Of a stretch of 64,000 nt of DNA, positions 35,900 through 44,934 are shown piece by piece. Origin of the DNA: Achatina immaculata (Eukaryota > Mollusca > Gastropoda > Stylommatophora > Achatinidae). Every line of letters starts with the position of its first letter. The first letter of the stretch is position 1. The DNA is taken from the NCBI GenBank assembly GCA_009760885.1, contig CM019704.1, positions 11,120,303 to 11,184,302 of the forward strand, in the 5' to 3' direction. Below the pieces are notes generated by a model. The model was not told where the DNA came from. It did no database searches and was given only the letters and a program-made list of their open reading frames with translations. The position numbers were made by a program, and so were the translations under genes.

Positions 35900-36836
35900 T
35901 CCTTAAGGATATATTTCATTTACAAAGATTTTACCTGCTTTCTGTTTAGATAAGAGAGTGAACAGAGTGGTACTTGATTTCTCTGTTTTGATACTTACAC
36001 ACCATTTGTTTGTCCATGATGTCAAGATGTCTGCTGCTCTTTGGAGTCTCTGTGTAGCAACTGTCACATATTCATCTGTACACCACATGACCAGGTCATC
36101 TGCATACAGTGCTGCTTTGATTCCATAGGGAAGTTCCTTGACCAGGTCATTAATGAATACCAGGAATAGTGTAGGTGAAAGGACTCTTCCTTGTGGTACG
36201 CCATGTCACAACAGAACTTTTTGGCTTTTATGACCATCCATTACTACTCTTGCTTTTCTATTGTGTAAATAAGACTTTATCCAGTTGTACAGTCTTCCAT
36301 TCACATTGCAGTTTCTTAGTTTCCACAGCAGACCTTTTTTCCATACTTTATCAAAGGCTTTCCTCAGGTCTTTCCCTGCTGCTTAGTACAAGGTTTTTGT
36401 CTTAGAATGCATCCTCAGTCTTCTGAGAGATATAGGTCACTTGATTTTCTGTACTGTAGTACTGCCTAAATCCTGCTTGTTGTGGAACGAGAAGGTTTTC
36501 ACTTTCTATGTACCATTTTAGCCTCAGGTCAATGATGCATTCCATCGTTTTGCATAGGCAGCTAATGAGACTGATTGGCCAGTAGCTGGAGGCCGTATCA
36601 CTGTTTTTCCCTGGCTTTAGCAGTGGTTCCATGCTTGCTTCCTTCTAGATTTGAGGTAACTTACCTGTGCTCCAGCACATATTGAAAATATCCAACAGCT
36701 TTCCCATTGCTGCCATTCCCAGGTTCTTGATCATTTCATTGGACACTCCATCTGGTCCTGGTGATTTCCTTGGTTTCATTTTACTGACTGCTAGGTCTAA
36801 CTCGCTGCGTGTGATTGGTGCATCCGTGACCTCCAC
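35900..36836 (-). pseudogene. Reverse transcriptase core of the long I-group LINE
   Basis: RT motifs in minus-strand order: SKMKPRKSPGPDGVSNEMIK (36645-36836), SYWPISLISCLCKTMECII and QQAGFRQYYSTENQV (36402-36632), then YADD at 36095-36106 within LYADDLVMW. The thumb region continues toward 35200. The reading is split over several frames, so it is non-functional. Confidence 0.87.
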
Positions 36837-37637
36837 TTTTCTGACTTGTTCCTCTTCTGTGGATCAGTGCACACTGTACGCTCTTTCTCTGGGTGGATAT
36901 CAATGTTGCAGTTTTGTGCAAACATGCGAGCAAAGTGATCTGCTACCTGCTTACCTGTAAGAGTTTTCCCATCCTCTATTAGTGTAATCTTTGTACTTCT
37001 TCCAGTGCTCTCATCGATAAAAGTTTGATTAGTTTTCACAGTTTTCTTCCATCCTTTTCAAAGTTTAGGGACTCCTACTTTCCTGTCTGGCTTGCAGCTT
37101 GGCTCTCTGAAATTTGGCCTTAGCATGTTGGTAGTTATTGTGATGTTCTTGGCACGGTCTATTTTCTGCTTGCTTTCGAGCTGTTTCCGCGTCATCATGG
37201 AGTTTTCCCAGCTCACTAGACCAGTATGGTTTATAGTCCCTACGAGCTCCTCTGGGAATAGTTTCACGGGCAGCCTGAAGGATATAGGCATTGAATTCCT
37301 TCACTATGCTGTTAATATCCTTACCTTCTATAGATAGCTGTCTGACCAGGATACCTGTATGATATCTGCACATTGCCCAGTTTGCTTTTTTATAGTTCCA
37401 TCTGGGATGAAGGCTACAGGTGTTAATGAGTTAATTTTCTATTGTCAAGAAGACTGGTTGATGGTCGCTACCTCCAAGTTGTTTTCCAACATCATGTGTA
37501 ATGTTCCACTTCAGGTCTGGAGAGTGAAATGCCAGATCTAGTGTTGAAGTTGTATGCCAAGCCTTTGAGTAAATTGTTGGGGGATCTATTGGCTGGTTGA
37601 TCAGGAGAAGTCCATTATCATCCTGCCAGCTCTCAGC

Positions 37638-38928
37638 TTACTCTCCTCTCTTGTCTATGTGGTCATAGCCCCAGCTCTGGGAATGGCTGTTAAAATCACC
37701 ACAGACCATCAGTCTCTCTTTGTGTGGGATGGTTTCTAGAGCAAGTGGGCGGTCATTAGGACAGTAATAGTTAAGGAGATGGAAGTCTGTATTACTGGTT
37801 TTTAGATGGATCATCTGGTATTCGGCTCCTTCCATGTACACTCCCACCTGACATGCGCTAATGTTATTCTTAACAAGTGTGAGTACTCCTCCTTTTCTTC
37901 TGTCCTGTCAATCTGATCTAAAACACTGGTAACCTCTGATTTTAAAGGCGGCATCTTTGGTTAGGTGTGTCTCCTGTATGCAGCATATACTTAACTCTTT
38001 CCGTGCGTATGGTCGAATTTTCGACATTTCCGGCAGTCCCAAGCTACCGTATGGTCGAAAAATCGACAATTCTTTGTTTCATTAAAACAACCGGTGTAAC
38101 ATTTAGATTGTACATATATCGTCCGCGATTCCAGTGACACTTTTCAAGATGGCGAAAGAGTGCCTAGTTACGAGCGATGCCGAGTGAGAAAAAGGAAGCG
38201 AAAGACCGAAATTTTTCAATTTTTGATGATATATATACGGGTATGGACATGGCCTGTGATGACCCCACTGCTCTTGAATGTATCCCAAGTAGATTTAGAC
38301 ATATTTAAACAACTGGAAAAGTAGTTATGAGTTATTTCAGACATAATTTAGCGAGAATGCAACATAGGAATCAGAATACGAGATCGACAAGTAGATCTAC
38401 ACATCTCAGATGGTAAGTAGGGGTAAGTAGGACCTAGCCGATGGTGAGCTGGCCACAATCAGTGTCTAAAAACATCACATTACTTCTTTTTTCCTAAAAA
38501 ACTCTGCATTTATGAAATTTTCATTTATTTAGCTATACTCTGACACATATTATGTATACGAAAGTACATGGAAATACTGTTTTCCATTCCATTTTACAAC
38601 TATACCCCCTTACAGACCAAGACCCGCATTTTTACTCCCGCACTCCACGACATATCCGTGTTTCTTCCTCCCGCACGGAAAGAGTTAACTGCTCTGCAGA
38701 GAGTATGTTCTCTAGTTCCACCTTTTTGCTATAGCCATCTCTAACACTACTGACACTCTCAGCATTCCATTGCATTATTTTAAGTTCTTGCTTTTTTAGC
38801 AGTTTTCTGCTGTTGTATTTTTTGGCCAGTAGCTCTACTCTCATGTCTCCTGGCCACACAGAATGAACTAAGGGGACCTCCAGTAGCATTGGGTGGACCC
38901 TTTTGAGGCAGGGGGCCCGGCACTGCAC
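37638..38928 (-). pseudogene. Endonuclease of the long I-group LINE (split by MITE)
   Basis: Begins with LKIMQWNAESVSSVRDGY (near 38770), continues ENILSAEQ up to the MITE at 38685, resumes with LSICCIQETHLT before 37991, and later has ERLMVCGDFNSHSQSWGYD (37660-37730). These are the Asn, Glu and Asp/Asn motifs of LINE apurinic-like endonucleases. The MITE and further shifts break the frame. Confidence 0.82.
37991..38688 (+). mobile_element. piggyBac-type MITE with TTAA duplication
   Basis: Element 37995-38684 (690 bp) has 13-bp terminal inverted repeats, CTCTTTCCGTGCG at the left and its complement CGCACGGAAAGAG at the right. The tetranucleotide TTAA flanks it (37991-37994 and 38685-38688). 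A TTAA duplication is the hallmark of piggyBac-family transposition. Subterminal motifs TATGGTCGAATTTTCGAC and TATGGTCGAAAAATCGAC are related palindromic repeats. Inside, AAAGAC CGAAATTTTTCA ATTTTTGATGATAT may be a trace of a transposase N-terminus. No complete transposase ORF, so non-autonomous. Removing one TTAA restores the LINE reading. Confidence 0.88.
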
Positions 38929-38990
38929 CTGCCTGGTTAGTCTTCACAGGGCGAGCACCATGTTTAAAAACTGCAGATAGAGACATTTCA

Positions 38991-39380
38991 TTAGCGATAA
39001 TGCGTGGTACCCTGATTTTTCAATACGCCTTTTGGCTGGGTAACTCCGACTTCAGCATATGAAAGACTGTGGTCTTGCTCTGACTGCCATGAAGACAGTG
39101 GTGTAGGCTGGCCTGGCCAGAACTTTGTTTTCCAGCCTCTGGTGGCTGTACTTAAGCCCCTTCTCCACGTCAGATCCAGCATTCAATGCTGGCTGGCCAG
39201 ATGGCTTTGAGACAGTTCCACAAGACACTCTGACTTTGGGATGAGGAATCCAATGAGTGCCTCAGTGATATCCATTCCCTGCCGTCTATAGTATGCTGGC
39301 TCTGTTTTGTTTGCATCATTCTGATAGCCATTATTGTAAAGACCCATAGGCTTGTCACGTCCTGGATTCATTGGTTTCAC
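38991..39380 (-). pseudogene. ORF1-like 5' part of the long I-group LINE
   Basis: Two overlapping minus-strand ORFs (39183-39380 and 38991-39182) lie upstream of the endonuclease, where ORF1 is expected. No Cys-His knuckle or coiled coil is obvious. Assigned by position only. Confidence 0.4.
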
Positions 39381-39390
39381 ACCAGATTCT

Positions 39391-39848
39391 CCTCATCCCC
39401 ACCGGCGATCTCCATGTCCCCATCCATCCATCAACCTGACATTACATTTTACAAAAATAACAATTACAATTAGTGTTGATTGCTACAGGTTTCTGGGCTA
39501 CAGAAGTAGGTCAGAGTTTTTAAGCAAACAGATCTACGTTCCCTGTGTCACAAAGACTATGTTAAGATAAGTGTGTTCTTAACACAGTTGTGCCCAGGGA
39601 AAAAGTTAAAAGCAAAACTTTATAAAAAATTGATAACTATAGACTGTATATGACAGTTATACTGAGATATAAATTTGCTTTGTAAAATTATTTATGGCAG
39701 GTATTTACTAGGCACTGTAGTTTCATGAACTTCTGTAGGAAATAGACCTGTATCATTCTCATTGTACTGTGTTATAAATGTACAGTTCATGTATTTCTGA
39801 TAAAGTTCACCAAGATGGCTGAATTCATTAATCAGCATTTGCCTGTAG
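39391..39848 (+). other. Region upstream of the first recognised HSPBAP1-like exon
   Basis: AT-rich. TATAAAAA at 39621-39628 could be a promoter element, and CACCAAGATGG at 39808-39818 is a good initiation context. The ATG at 39814 opens a 55-codon frame that overlaps the JmjC-type frame in another phase. Whether transcription or splicing begins here is not resolved. Confidence 0.3.
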
Positions 39849-40017
39849 GTGGCAGCACAAGTGAAAGAGATGACCACCTATCAACCAGACTTCAGCCGAC
39901 CTCTTTTGATGACCTCATTCACAGACAAGTGGCCTTGTCGTTCGTGGACTTTCGGAAGTTTAGCTTCTGTCTTGGGGGATAAAAAGTTTTCCTGTCGCAT
40001 CGCTCCAAAATCTTGTG
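39849..40017 (+). CDS. HSPBAP1-like JmjC protein, N-terminal exon
   Basis: First recognised exon of an HSPBAP1 homologue. Acceptor TTTGCCTGTAG ends at 39848; donor TCTTGTG|GTAAG follows 40017. The translation runs VAAQVKEMTTYQPDFSRPLL then MTSFTDKWPCRSWTFGSLAS then VLGDKKFSCRIAPKSC. The pattern RPxxx...DKWPxxxW...L..VLGDKxF.CR matches the N-terminal element preceding the JmjC barrel in HSPBAP1 proteins. HSPBAP1 binds the small heat-shock protein HSPB1 in mammals; the catalytic substrate is not firmly known. Translation may start at ATG 39870 or in an upstream exon. The exon end and donor are repeated five more times directly downstream. Confidence 0.8.
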
Positions 40018-40220
40018 GTAAGAAATTTTCCTGTCTCGTCACTACAAAATCTTGTGGTAAGAAATTTTCCTGTCTCGTCACTACAAAATCTTGTGGTAAG
40101 AAATTTTCCTGTCTCGTCACTACAAAATCTTGTGGTAAGAAATTTTCCTGTCTCGTCACTACAAAATCTTGTGGTAAGAAATTTTCCTGTCTTGTCACTA
40201 CAAAATCTTGTGGTAAGAAA
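39979..40220 (+). repeat. 39-bp array of in-phase 5' splice donors
   Basis: Six TCTTGTGGTAAG donor sites at exact 39-bp spacing (exon ends would be 40017, 40056, 40095, 40134, 40173, 40212). The first belongs to the exon. The other five sit in units reading KKFSCLVTTKSCG, clearly copied from the exon end (KKFSCRIAPKSCG). The frame stays open through the whole array to 40250. Confidence 0.95.
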
Positions 40221-40894
40221 TTTATATGCATTTTACATCTTAAAAGTTGACAGAGTGTAGCAGAATGTCAGACAGGCCTGTGTGTCCAGTTCTTTTAGCT
40301 TTGAAAGTGGAGTTGGTTCATTCATTTGTTCATTGCGTAGCCTTCCATCAGGAGAACGTATTCAACAGAAGTGCCCAGCATACAAGGGGAAGAGAAAGCA
40401 GATATGGCTAATACCAGTCTTCCACCTTGCTTGAAGTACTTTTTGAAGTACCGGTTCTGTCAATGCAACATTTGGTACCATATCCTTTTGATGTTTTTTA
40501 AACATTCTTTACAAACATCATTAGGAGTTCAATGTTCACATGAATGTTTTTTCTTGCTTTATTTGCAACTAGATTTAATATTTACAAAAATACTCACATG
40601 CTGAACCCAAGTCAGAACTCATTGATTCTCCTCCATGACAATTGAGCATCATTAGTCTACTGACCTAATTATCCTCCAACTGATTTCACTGGCAGCTAAA
40701 AATTTAATTGTAAGCATTTCATATTTAAAATTGAAGAACATGCACATTTATAATTAATATATAATTTGTCCTCTCAGTTTATACAGTCATTCCAGGCTGT
40801 GCCATGTGTGTTCAGCTCCTCCCATTCCATGACCTCTTTATTCCTCCATGCCATAATTATTTAAACAAACCAAACCTTAAAATGACATCATCAT

Positions 40895-41005
40895 TCATGA
40901 TTAGAGAAATCATGATTAGAGGCGAAATGAGAAATCATGATTAGAGGTGAGATAAGAAATCATGATTAGAGGTGAGATGAGAAATCTTGATTTGAGGTGA
41001 CATGA
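40895..41005. repeat. About 25-bp minisatellite, 4 copies
   Basis: GAGAAATCATGATTAGAGGT units with small variation in an intron. Confidence 0.88.
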
Positions 41006-41092
41006 GTAGACAAGCCAAAATTTTCCAATCTGATCTCATATGAGTGACTGGTGAGGCTTGATCTTCTATTTGTTTCATTATCTTTTGACAAA

Positions 41093-41370
41093 ACCACCAA
41101 TCATTGTGCACCACCAAAACCACCAAGCATTGTGCACCACCAAAACCACCAAGCATTGTGCACCACCAAAACTACCAAGCATTGTGCAGCACCAAAACCA
41201 CCAAGCATTGTGCACCACCAAAACCACCAAGCATTGTGCACCACCAAAACTACCAAGCATTGTGCACCACCAAAACCACCAAGCATTGTGCACCACCAAA
41301 ACCACCAAGCATTGTTCACCACCAAAGCCACCAAGTATTGTGCACCACCAAAGCCACCAAGCATTGTGCA
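41093..41370. repeat. 26-bp minisatellite, about 10.7 copies
   Basis: Unit CACCACCAAAACCACCAA then GCATTGTG. All three forward frames and at least two reverse frames remain open across it. Intronic. Confidence 0.95.
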
Positions 41371-41886
41371 GCACTTACCTGATAATATAGTTTGGCTAGT
41401 TGTTACTTCAGCAGTAGGACAACTGATAATATGAGCATGGTAGTGATGTATTGGGAACTAGTGACATAAGTGCTTTAGTTTGCTGACACCTTTGCACCAG
41501 CTGTTATGCCCTGTGGCCATGTTTCTTGCAGTTACTCTGTTTGCAGTGAACAGATATCAGATAATGGTAGATGTGCATATGGAAAAAACTTGACGGACCA
41601 TATATTCTAGTTAGGTATGTCCAGCAGCATGTAAAGAATTGCATCAGTGAAGCATGCATTGTCTTACTTTGCACACTGTAGAAAGTACATGAGAGTAGAC
41701 ATTTTTCCTTACTCTTAAAAGAGCAGATGTGAATATTCACATTTGAATATTCATATCATCCCCACCCATATGAATATTTGAATTTTTGCCACTATTCAGC
41801 TGAATGCTAATATGAATATTCAGTACATTCCTATATTTTTTTCATTGATATATTTTCATGTCATGAATACAATATTATAGACAGCA

Positions 41887-42140
41887 TCATTATGTCACAA
41901 CTTTTATACATGTTCATGTTTTAAGGATGACATTATGTCACAACTTTTATACATGTTCATGTTTTAAGGATGACATTATGTCACAACTTTTATACATGTT
42001 CATGTTTTAAGGATGACATTATGTCACAACTTTTATACATGTTCATATTTTAAGGATGACATTATGTTACAACTTTTATACATGTTCATGTTTTAAGGAT
42101 GACATTATGTCACAACTTTTATACATGTTCATGTTTTAAA
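41887..42140. repeat. 43-bp minisatellite, 6 copies
   Basis: Unit TTATGTCACAACTTTTATAC plus ATGTTCATGTTTTAAGGATGACA, starting at 41890 and 41933 and every 43 bp after that. It ends about 50 bp before the acceptor of the next exon. Confidence 0.95.
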
Positions 42141-42185
42141 GATGCCCTATTTTAGCCCCAGATTAATATTTGAAACATTAATTAG

Positions 42186-42371
42186 GTCACAAAATGGAGA
42201 CCCAGTGCTCACATCAAGATGTTACGATTGAGCAGTTTTCTGATTGGTTGGATGGAGTTGCTGGGGAGAGCAATCCTCTTGGTAGTTTTGGAAGGGAAGA
42301 GAACTCTTGTTATATTGATTACAAGTATATGAAAGATATGTTTGAGGAACATCCAGAAACTTTTGAGGAAG
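42186..42371 (+). CDS. HSPBAP1-like exon 2 recognised
   Basis: Acceptor CATTAATTAG ends at 42185; donor GAGGAAG|GTAAAG. Its first two bases (GT) complete the Gly codon begun by G40017, giving CGHKMETQCSHQDV. The translation continues TIEQFSDWLDGVAGE and YIDYKYMKDMFEEHPETFEE. The D-Y-K-Y-M/I...FE pattern is characteristic of HSPBAP1 just before the JmjC barrel. It ends with one base of a Val codon, completed by the next exon. Confidence 0.87.
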
Positions 42372-42699
42372 GTAAAGTTTTTGCTTGTGATTCTTTGTTT
42401 TGTTGACTTCTTTCTCCATTCAGGTTTCAAAGTCATCTATGACAAGTTTTTAAATCAACAGTGAGGCATGGGAAGAATTGACAAAAGATCATGCAAAGAA
42501 TGACTCGTCAAAAGCATGCAGCATTATTTGAAGAAGAAATAAGGGCCAAATTTGAAGAGTGCTTGCAACACAAGTTCTGCTTTATGTTACTAACATGCAT
42601 TGGTAGAATCGGCCATGAGTGGAGCTGTTAAATGCTTAGCTACACCTACAGATAACATAGGCCTGTTTCAAGAGTGTCTTCCAAGATAACAAGTGGCAT

Positions 42700-42835
42700 T
42701 ATATCATAGAAAAGTGGCATTATATCATAGAAAAGTGGCATTATATCATAGAAAAATGGCATTATATCATAGAAAACTGGCATTATATCATAGAAAACTG
42801 GCATTGTATCACAGAAAACTAGCATCATATAATTG
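42700..42835. repeat. 21-bp minisatellite, about 6 copies
   Basis: Unit TGGCATTATATCATAGAAAA(G/C/A), inside an intron. Confidence 0.92.
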
Positions 42836-43494
42836 TAAAATCTGAAAATCTGGACAACCTGAGAATCTTTTGAAAACTCACAAACTTTTTGATCTTACAG
42901 TTTACTGATGAAAAAATGGTTTACTGGAAATGTTTGTCCACAAAAAAAATTTGTCAGGAATGAAAAGCAACAGGATTTAAGCTTAATAAAAAGAGTTGCC
43001 ATTCTTTCACATGCTAATACTCTAGGTCAGCATACAGTTAATTATTCAGTATCTGGCACGTTTCAGCATCCATGGGTCTTTGCAGGAGTTTGTGCACTTA
43101 CCTGCAATGTGAAAAATCCAGAAGAATGCTTGGATGGACAAAGATATATTCTGTGGTTGATTTGTTCATGAATTTGTTCTATCATTTCATCACAGCTTAA
43201 AAAATATTGGGTAAACCTGCAGATAGAAAGTACCTTCTACTTCTCAACAACTGTAGGGCCCTCCCACACTATGTAACTTCTGCTTTCATTTGTTTACCAT
43301 ATTTTTCTTGTACATTGTTTATTTTTAAACACAATTTCATGCATTACTGACTCTTTTTGTGGTGAAAATTTTGATGCCTGGGTCTTTGTCAGACATTAAC
43401 ATTATTTTTCTTGAAAACTGCTCATTCTGATAAATGAAGCATGCTTAATTTGCTGATGAGTAAATTGTTAAAAAGGTCATTTCATCTTAAATTT

Positions 43495-43800
43495 GAATTG
43501 TGACATGTCCTTTCCAGAACGTTATCCCTCTCTCAGCCTCCCTGAATGCAGTACGGTCTTGCTCAGGATGACCAACATCTGGCAGTGACACATTCAGACT
43601 TTGCGTGATCTCCTGAGTCCACCGGTGGCAAGGTTGTCCATTTTCTCTGTTGCCGGGCACTATGCTTTCTACTATCAACCTCTCCAAGCTGTTGTGTCTC
43701 TTAATGTGGCCGAAGTATCTCAGCTTTCTGATTTTTATGGTGTTAACGAGCCAGTTTTCTGCGACACCTAATCCCATGTGTAAAAGTATTGCTTGAGAAT
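43495..43800 (-). mobile_element. LINE 3' fragment, third family
   Basis: Minus-strand ORF 43487-43777 reads AENWLVNTIKIRKLRYFGHI then RHNSLERLIVES, homologous in layout to the LKYFGHIKRHDNLEKT region of family B but clearly diverged. It is a separate RTE-like family, truncated on both sides. Confidence 0.7.
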
Positions 43801-43965
43801 CCAGACTGACCCAGTTCCCATGCTGTCTTGATTTTTAAAATTTTTACTGCATGTTGGAAATAAGAGTTGTTTTTAACAGACTTTCAAGAAAAGCATAACC
43901 ATTTGGCCTTATTTGGTCACTGTTGTTTTCATTTGTTGTAACAGTTTTAAATGCCATTTTCCCAG

Positions 43966-44098
43966 TTCAGTGGAGAGATTTTGGTCTGACTGATTTTGAT
44001 GGTTACGACAGCACTATTTGGTTAAGCAGTGAAGGGGCAAACACTCCTGGCCACCAGGATACGTACGGCTTTAACCTTGTAACTCAGATTCGTGGCAG
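43966..44098 (+). CDS. HSPBAP1-like exon with JmjC Fe(II)-binding HxD
   Basis: Acceptor CATTTTCCCAG ends at 43965; donor CGTGGCAG|GTATGC. The translation VQWRDFGLTDFDGYDSTIW then LSSEGANTPGHQDTYGFNLV then TQIRGR. The HQD triplet supplies two of the three iron ligands (H-x-D) of JmjC oxygenases, and TxNLV is the strand after them. ESTIW-like (DSTIW), GANTP and NLV follow the HSPBAP1 family pattern. The exon ends after two bases of a codon, so the next exon must begin with one base. No such exon was recognised. Confidence 0.9.
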
Positions 44099-44439
44099 GT
44101 ATGCTGGTTATCATTTGTTTTGCTCATTATCACTTTCTGTTTTATTTCTTTATCATTTAGTCAGCTTTTTCCTGTGCTGTCCCAGTCATATCTTGAAATA
44201 AAACATTCACTTTTCTAACTTCAGCTCAGGTTCTAGATCTGTTGCTGATTTCTGACATAATATTTTCTCTCTACAGGGAGAACAAGTTGGACAGAAAGTC
44301 ATTCCAACATCAAACTTGCTTTAAAGCTTGAAATAATCAAATATTCATAGCACTTCACAGTTGCTAGTGCCTTCTTTCTCCAGAACACACTTTACTTGTG
44401 TTCTCTGTCCATCTTTTTATGTAGGCAGTTTGTGTGACT

Positions 44440-44576
44440 TAAGTTTATTATATGCTTCATTCTTGCATATTATCATGTTTATGGCTTCAAAGTTGATGCT
44501 TCATTCTTGCATATTTATCATGTTTATGGCTTCAAAGTTGATGCTTCATTCTTGCATATTTATCATGTTTATGTCC
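44440..44576. repeat. 44-bp minisatellite, 3 copies (continues past a LINE)
   Basis: Unit CTTCATTCTTGCATATTATC then ATGTTTATGGCTTCAAAGTTGATG. The array resumes, more diverged, at 44935-45160 after the family B insertion. Confidence 0.88.
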
Positions 44577-44934
44577 AAGCTGGTTTCAGGCAAGGAAGAG
44601 GATCAAGAGATCATATATTCAATATAAGATTAATAATAGAGAAATGCAGAGAGTTTAAGTGTTTATAGTCTACTCAAAGGCACTTGATTGTGTAAAACAC
44701 CAGAAACTTTGGAAAATAATGGAAAAAATGGGATTTCCAACACATTTGATACAATTAACATCACTGCTGTATCTAGACCAACAAGCAGCAGTAAGAATAA
44801 ATGGCGAAACAACAACTTGGTTTGACATAAAACAAGGGGTCCGTCAGGAGTGCATATTGTCACCTTAAGTATTTAACTTGTATACTGAAAATATAATGAG
44901 GAATGTTAGAGAAGATGAATGAATGAATGAATGC
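44577..44934 (+). mobile_element. RTE family B deletion derivative
   Basis: Starts in the RT fingers (QAGFRQGRGSRDHIF), runs through SKALDCVKHQKLW and DIKQGVRQECILSP, and then passes from RNVRED directly into (ATGA)n. About 1 kb including YADD and the normal 3' end is missing. It sits inside the 44-bp minisatellite. An exact-length second copy is at 45539-45896. Confidence 0.85.

Larger units (their letters stand above)
32929..39390 (-). mobile_element. Long I-group LINE carrying three later insertions
   Basis: Minus-strand LINE of about 4.2 kb of its own sequence. The right end holds ORF1-like and endonuclease sequence. RT lies between about 37.4 and 35.2 kb and RNase H at 32.95-33.6 kb, with a (GAA)-rich tail at 32929-32940. 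It is interrupted by two family B LINEs (33602-33944, about 33952-35148) and a piggyBac-type MITE (37995-38684). It shares sequence with the 10048-11673 fragment, which shows the uninterrupted sequence across the 33.6-35.15 kb insertions. All coding parts are broken by frameshifts. Confidence 0.88.
40251..42185 (+). other. HSPBAP1-like intron with three minisatellites
   Basis: Intron between the first two recognised exons. It holds the arrays listed at 40895, 41093 and 41885; otherwise no feature. TGAATATTC-type AT-rich palindromes lie at 41730-41825. Confidence 0.6.
42372..43965 (+). other. HSPBAP1-like intron
   Basis: Contains a 21-bp minisatellite (42700-42835) and a LINE 3' fragment (43495-43800). 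The ORF at 42908-43171, preceded in another frame by FTDEK, faintly recalls DDE transposases but is not supported. Confidence 0.6.

Noticed and set aside
42908..43171. Possible DDE transposase fragment (FTDEK followed by an 87-codon ORF)
   Set aside because: FTDEK is in a different frame from the ORF, and no second catalytic motif is visible.
43923..44201. Reading past 44098 (GRYAGYHLF) as the missing barrel segment
   Set aside because: The resemblance to an R-W-H-L-F motif is loose, and the following residues are hydrophobic low complexity; GGCAG|GTATGC is a better donor.
44278..44338. Candidate HSPBAP1 exon after a good acceptor
   Set aside because: Both workable phases hit a stop within about 20 codons and the residues do not match the expected barrel segment.
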